From the NCBI GenBank assembly GCA_002394525.1, contig DGUF01000208.1, positions 23,216 through 39,978 on the forward strand: a stretch of 16,763 nt of DNA, in the 5' to 3' direction. A model generated the notes under the pieces. The model was not told the origin of the DNA. It made no database searches and saw nothing but the letters and a program-made list of their open reading frames with translations. The translations under genes and the position numbers were made by a program. The first letter of the stretch is position 1; each line of letters begins with the position of its first letter. Shown here one piece after another: positions 13,381 through 16,763 of this stretch. The DNA comes from Lachnospiraceae bacterium UBA4317. GTDB taxonomy: Bacteria; Bacillota_A; Clostridia; Lachnospirales; Lachnospiraceae.

Positions 13381-13421
13381 AAAAAAAGACTGTTCCGCAC
13401 CCAGATTAATGCGGAACAGTC
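13381..13421 (-). terminator. Intrinsic terminator of the 142-residue protein gene
   Basis: GACTGTTCCGCA (13388-13399) pairs with TGCGGAACAGTC (13410-13421), a perfect 12-bp stem followed on the minus strand by T7. It sits directly after the stop codon at 13429. Confidence 0.92.
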
Positions 13422-13428
13422 CGACGAC

Positions 13429-13857
13429 TCAAATCTTCTCCAGGTCTCCCAGGAGACTGCCAATATAGTTGATCTCTTTTACCAGCGCGGCCTTCTGCCG
13501 GTTCAGATCGTCCATCTGGACCAACTTTTCCGCCATCTCCGTGTCCGGCAGCTGCATAAACCCGCCTGCCACGACAAAGGGAAGCTTCTGCTTCTTTTCC
13601 GTTTCTCCGTACCTGACTGTGATGACACCTTCCTTCTGGAGGATAACCGTTCCCCGGCCGTACTGTGTATGGTCAACTTCCGTCCCCTGCAGATCCGGAA
13701 TCGTGTAACCGCTCAGAAGCGCATCAACAGCCGCAAGCCGGCTGCCGAGGGAAGCCTTCTGGGCGTTCAGCTTCTCCATCCGTTCTCTCTTTTCCTCTTC
13801 CTTCTGACGCTGTGTGGATGTTTTCTTCTTAACCTCTGCCCCTTCTCTTACCGCCAT
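13429..13857 (-). CDS. Hypothetical coiled-coil/small beta-domain protein
   Basis: I do not recognise a named family. The 142-residue cytoplasmic protein has a charged helix likely to form a coiled coil (about 9-48), a compact beta-rich centre (about 58-103) and a second heptad-like helix (106-141). The centre carries VDHTQYGRGTVI, followed by ITVRYGE, which resembles the Tudor/SH3-like C-terminal tails of UvrD/PcrA-type helicases, where a similar H-x-x-[FY]-G-x-G-x-V pattern occurs. A nucleic-acid or RNA-polymerase contact is therefore conceivable, but this is a weak similarity by eye. AGGAGG lies seven bases upstream of the start, one of the strongest ribosome sites in the window, and it has its own promoter and terminator, so it is a real, well-expressed gene. 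Confidence 0.75.
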   Translation of the reverse strand: MAVREGAEVKKKTSTQRQKEEEKRERMEKLNAQKASLGSRLAAVDALLSGYTIPDLQGTEVDHTQYGRGTVILQKEGVITVRYGETEKKQKLPFVVAGGFMQLPDTEMAEKLVQMDDLNRQKAALVKEINYIGSLLGDLEKI

Positions 13858-13954
13858 ACATTTTCCTCCTGTGCTGCTGATCCTGTTTCCGTCAAGTATA
13901 AATGTATCTTATGGTTGTTTACATACAGCTCGATAAAAACCCGATATATACTTT

Positions 13955-13963
13955 ATTATAGCA
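13955..13963 (-). promoter_or_regulatory. Extended -10 promoter (TGCTATAAT)
   Basis: TGC followed by a perfect TATAAT lies on the minus strand about 100 bp upstream of the 142-residue protein start, in AT-rich DNA. No strong -35 is needed with the TGn extension. Confidence 0.6.
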
Positions 13964-14018
13964 TAAATTATCAGAAAATATAATCGGATTTGCGAAAAAA
14001 AGCATGTGGTGCTTCACA

Positions 14019-14059
14019 GAAAACGAAAGCCCACGCTCCCGCGGAGGGCGTGGACTTTC
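14019..14059 (-). terminator. Intrinsic terminator of the YbjQ-like/LRR gene
   Basis: GAAAGCCCACGC (14025-14036) pairs with GCGTGGACTTTC (14048-14059), 11 of 12 Watson-Crick plus one wobble or mismatch, and is followed on the minus strand by GTTTTCT. It starts 16 bp after the stop codon. Confidence 0.8.
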
Positions 14060-14074
14060 ACTGTCAATAAGCTT

Positions 14075-14914
14075 TTAATAATCTTTTTCCATGCCGCACA
14101 TACTGCAGACCTTGACGCCCTTGAGGCCGCCCTTGAAAAAGCCTCCGCAGTACTGGCAGCGGCCCTGCCTTCTCCAGACAGGCCGGCGGCTGCGCAGGTA
14201 TTCCGCGTCCTTGGCCTCCGCTTCCTTGCGGCGGATAAAGTCGGAGACGGCCGGCAGCTCCGGGCAGGCCGAAAATGCAGCCTTGTCGATTTCCTGAAGG
14301 CTCGCGGGAAGGGCGATGTCCGACAGGGAGATGCAGCTCTGGAAGGCATTTTTGCGGATGACCAGAAGCCTGGTCGAGAGCCTGACCCTCTCCAGGTGCT
14401 CGCAGCCGCTGAACGCGCCCTCCCTGATCTCAGTCACGCTGTCTGGCAGCTCCACGCTCACGATACGGGCATTGTGGAAGGCCTCGGCCCCGATATTGAT
14501 GATCCCGTCCGGGATCCGAACATACTCGCTCTGGCCGATATAGCGGACCAGGGTGGAGCCGTCCACCAGGAAATCGCCCTCCTGGCGGCCTGCGGGGCCG
14601 GCCCCCTGCAGGGCACCCGTCACAGCCGCCCCCGTCTGCTCGGGGACAGCCTGTTCGACCTCCCGGACCGCTGTCCCGTACAGCTGGATGTGGAAGCGTC
14701 CCGTTCCATCGGCCAGCGGCACGGCAGTCTGCCTGAGCCCGATCACGGCGTCCGCCTGCAGCATGGCCGCGCTCTTGCGGATCTCGCGCAGAGCCCCCAG
14801 GAATCCCTGGTCCGGGTCCGTCTGGCTGAGGCTGGAGCCGCAGACCGGTCCAACCACCTCATACCCTGTATTCAGATCAAGCGTTGTCACTGTCATGTTC
14901 ATCATATCTGCCAT
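14075..14914 (-). CDS. YbjQ-like domain, BspA-type leucine-rich repeats and zinc ribbon fusion
   Basis: With the start at 14914, chosen because GAGGAG lies six bases upstream, the protein has 279 residues; an in-frame extension of 61 codons lacks a ribosome site. Three parts can be seen. Residues 7-86 resemble the YbjQ/UPF0145 fold: an opening TVTTLDL strand, then LQADAVIGL (52-60) and LYGTAVREV (78-86). Residues 120-222 hold about four leucine-rich repeats of the LRR_5 (BspA/TpLRR) type, as in IGAEAFHNA, IREGAFSGC and IRKNAFQSC. The C-terminus is a small zinc ribbon, C253-x2-C256-x13-C270-x2-C273. There is no signal peptide, so it should be cytoplasmic, unlike most BspA-type proteins. Function is unknown; a protein-interaction scaffold is a reasonable guess. 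Confidence 0.8.
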   Translation of the reverse strand: MADMMNMTVTTLDLNTGYEVVGPVCGSSLSQTDPDQGFLGALREIRKSAAMLQADAVIGLRQTAVPLADGTGRFHIQLYGTAVREVEQAVPEQTGAAVTGALQGAGPAGRQEGDFLVDGSTLVRYIGQSEYVRIPDGIINIGAEAFHNARIVSVELPDSVTEIREGAFSGCEHLERVRLSTRLLVIRKNAFQSCISLSDIALPASLQEIDKAAFSACPELPAVSDFIRRKEAEAKDAEYLRSRRPVWRRQGRCQYCGGFFKGGLKGVKVCSMCGMEKDY

Positions 14915-15059
14915 TTTTTGCTCCTCGGAATCATTTTCAAGACCATCTGCTCCGGTGTCTCCTGCCGGCTCCGCGTTGACAATGCGAAGCATTGACAGGC
15001 CGATTATTTGAATCTCACATCGCTTGCTTAAAAAGCCCGCGGCGTGTACACTATTCATG

Positions 15060-15089
15060 TTGACGGCATAGCGCACAAATCCATGTAAA
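15060..15089 (+). promoter_or_regulatory. Putative promoter of the transglutaminase-like gene
   Basis: TTGACG (15060-15065) and TGTAAA (15084-15089) are spaced 18 bp apart, with five and four matches to consensus. The predicted start lies about 20 nt before the ATG. TATAGT at 15104-15109 is an alternative -10 that would make the message leaderless. Confidence 0.4.
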
Positions 15090-15116
15090 TGCCGCATACA
15101 GTCTATAGTTTACCAC

Positions 15117-16604
15117 ATGGGGGTTTTTTTGAAAAAGCTATTCCGCCTCTTAATTGCAGTTTTCTGCATTTTTTTTGCATTGCGCCTGCTCCCGGCAGGG
15201 TCTCTCTCCGTCCTCAGCCCCTTCTGGCAGGGCACGGAGACCCTGCTGCAGGAAATATCCGGACTTGTTTTTTCCACGGAAGATGACAGGTCCTCTCCCG
15301 GCCCCGCCTCCGATGCTCCGGACCCGGATGTCCAGGATGATCCGGCCTCCTCCGCTGACGCGGAAAATGACACGGATCGTGACGCGGATAAAAAGGAGGC
15401 AGACAGCGCCGGCCGGCAGGAAGATCAGGGCGGGACGGAGGATCCTTCCCCGGCCGCCCCTGAACCCGCGGACCAGGAAGGGGATGCGGGCTCCGCAGAG
15501 CCAGAACCCGCCGAGGCGGAGGATTCCTCTGCAGACGCCGCAGAGCCCGAACCCGCGCCGCCCGGTCCCGTGTCCGAGGACAGGATCGTCTATTACTATT
15601 ACACGCGGATCTCTCCCGAGGAACGGCTCCTCTACGACGCCATGCTGGCCCTGGCCCGGGATCCGGAGGGAACCGGAGAGGAATCCCGCCTGATCGGCAT
15701 GGATCCCTCATCGGAGGAGTTTTCCGTCAGCTATACGCGGGCCTTCAACGCCCTGGTCAGCGACCATCCCGAGCTGTTCTGGATCAGTATGGCCCGGGCC
15801 TCCTACCAGTGCAGGTACTATATCCTGCCCGCCTTCGGCGGCCAGTACAAGGTCGTCTTTTCCCTGCAGTTCGAGGGGGAGGACTCCAGCTCTCCGGAAG
15901 AGCTCAGAAGCCGGTACGGCGCCGAGGAGCAGCAGCTCCGGGAGGCCCGCGACAGCCTGCTGGGACAGGTTGATTTCACCCAATCCCAGGCGGGCATAGC
16001 CCTGCAGATCCACGACCTCCTGCTGGACCGGGCGTGGTATAACCGCGGCGCGGGCACAGACGATTACGCCCACTCCGCCTACGGGGCCCTGGTGGCGGAC
16101 AGCAGCGGCAATCCCGGGGGTGCCCTCTGCGACGGCTACTCCCTGGCCTACCAGTACCTGCTGCAGCATGCGGGCCTGACCTGCGCCATGGTCAGCGGCT
16201 ACGCGGGGCCCTCCGAAGAAGACCTGGAAAAGCACGCCTGGAATATCGTCCTGCTGGATGAGGACTGGTACGAGGTCGACTCCACCTGGGATGACATCGT
16301 CCTGGACATCTCCCCGGACGAGGAGGGATATGATATCCTGAACGAGGCCCTGTCCGACCAGATCTACATGCAGCGGATCCGCCATTACATGTACAACCGC
16401 ACGACAGAGCAGATGCGGTCCTTTACACCGGGAGAGGAATACCGCTATTCCAGCGACAACGGCTGGGTGACCCTGCTGCAACCCTCCGTACATATCCGCT
16501 TCAGCGAGGAGGACAGCGAGCAGACCCGGGATTACATCACCCCGCTGGCTCCGACGGCCGAAGGCACCCTCTATACCTGGGACATGCTGGCCGGAGTTCA
16601 ATAG
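15117..16604 (+). CDS. Membrane-anchored transglutaminase-like protein with acidic linker
   Basis: The 495-residue protein begins with a lysine-flanked hydrophobic helix (about 6-24), a signal anchor. Residues 54-152 are a low-complexity stretch of Asp, Glu, Pro, Ala and Ser that would act as an extended spacer through the cell wall. A folded extracellular domain follows. Its C-terminal part is a transglutaminase/papain-like fold with a complete triad: C338 in GALCDGYSLAYQYLL, H373 in KHAWN and D388 in WYEVDSTWDD. Bacterial relatives are mostly thought to be proteases or amidases/cross-linkers of surface proteins or peptidoglycan. The start is uncertain: no clear ribosome site precedes the ATG at 15117, and a TTG four codons on has a weak GGGGG upstream. 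The gene diverges from the YbjQ-like/LRR gene. Confidence 0.85.
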   Translation: MGVFLKKLFRLLIAVFCIFFALRLLPAGSLSVLSPFWQGTETLLQEISGLVFSTEDDRSSPGPASDAPDPDVQDDPASSADAENDTDRDADKKEADSAGRQEDQGGTEDPSPAAPEPADQEGDAGSAEPEPAEAEDSSADAAEPEPAPPGPVSEDRIVYYYYTRISPEERLLYDAMLALARDPEGTGEESRLIGMDPSSEEFSVSYTRAFNALVSDHPELFWISMARASYQCRYYILPAFGGQYKVVFSLQFEGEDSSSPEELRSRYGAEEQQLREARDSLLGQVDFTQSQAGIALQIHDLLLDRAWYNRGAGTDDYAHSAYGALVADSSGNPGGALCDGYSLAYQYLLQHAGLTCAMVSGYAGPSEEDLEKHAWNIVLLDEDWYEVDSTWDDIVLDISPDEEGYDILNEALSDQIYMQRIRHYMYNRTTEQMRSFTPGEEYRYSSDNGWVTLLQPSVHIRFSEEDSEQTRDYITPLAPTAEGTLYTWDMLAGVQ

Positions 16605-16611
16605 ATGATTG

Positions 16612-16642
16612 GGCTGGCAGAGGCGCACGGCGCTGAGCAGCC
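16612..16642 (+). terminator. Weak hairpin after the transglutaminase-like gene
   Basis: GGCTG (16612-16616) pairs with CAGCC (16638-16642), with an inner GCGC-ACG-GCGC stem. No T-tract follows, so it may stabilise the 3' end rather than terminate. Confidence 0.3.
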
Positions 16643-16694
16643 GCAAAAAACATAGAATTTTCACAGAATAGAAGGCTTATTCCCCGGACCTCAC

Positions 16695-16722
16695 TTGAAA
16701 AATCCTGCGGAAAAACTATTAT
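16695..16722 (+). promoter_or_regulatory. Promoter for a gene beyond the window
   Basis: TTGAAA (16695-16700) and TATTAT (16717-16722), 16 bp apart, match consensus at four and five of six positions. An AAGGTGG near 16753 could be the ribosome site of a gene starting just past the window end. Confidence 0.5.
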
Positions 16723-16763
16723 AAAGACAAATTAAAACGATGTAAGGGTCAAAAGGTGGTCAA

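Noticed and set aside
14006..14995. 329-codon plus-strand frame opposite the LRR fusion gene
   Set aside because: The minus strand shows repeats and a zinc ribbon; the plus frame has none.

Overview
The window looks like an accessory catabolic region from an anaerobic member of the Bacillota, most likely a Clostridia/Lachnospiraceae-type gut bacterium. The reasons are GC-rich genes separated by AT-rich, hairpin-filled spacers, strong AGGAG ribosome sites, TATAAT-type promoters, an old-yellow-enzyme reductase with an iron-sulfur cluster, and YARHG, BspA-like LRR and transglutaminase-like proteins. The taxonomic call is inference.

Positions 34-8300 form a coherent set around a LysR regulator. 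On the minus strand, reading right to left, lie a metal-dependent TIM-barrel isomerase/dehydratase (5047-5892), a 657-residue flavin/4Fe-4S ene-reductase (2754-4727), a YdiB-like quinate/shikimate dehydrogenase (1616-2494) and an MFS transporter (34-1320). On the plus strand lie the LysR regulator (6428-7330) and a second YdiB-like dehydrogenase (7422-8300). No aro biosynthetic genes are present. I read this as a hydroaromatic (shikimate/quinate) utilisation cluster. Oxidation of shikimate at C3 gives 3-dehydroshikimate, an enone, which is the type of activated alkene that ene-reductases reduce. The TIM-barrel enzyme would dehydrate or isomerise an intermediate. This pathway is a hypothesis built from family chemistry and gene order.

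Positions 8420-11484 hold a complete TRAP transporter (minus strand, order Q-M-P). It converges on the second dehydrogenase across a shared 19-bp terminator stem and could import the substrate or another organic acid. Its promoter is preceded by two A-tract repeats spaced 22 bp apart.

Positions 11766-16604 look unrelated to the pathway. They hold a secreted YARHG protein, a 142-residue coiled-coil/beta-domain protein, a YbjQ-like/LRR/zinc-ribbon fusion, and a membrane-anchored transglutaminase-like protein with a long acidic linker. Each of the first three has a hairpin-plus-T-tract terminator. A promoter at 16695-16722 leads to a gene beyond the window.

The least explained part is the non-coding DNA: nested inverted repeats at 1513-1589 and 2522-2753, degenerate 16-bp repeats before the ene-reductase, a chain of six hairpins in the presumed LysR leader, and a structured ~62-bp element found twice (6264-6324 and 11492-11552). 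No tRNA, rRNA, CRISPR array, transposase or recognised riboswitch was seen.
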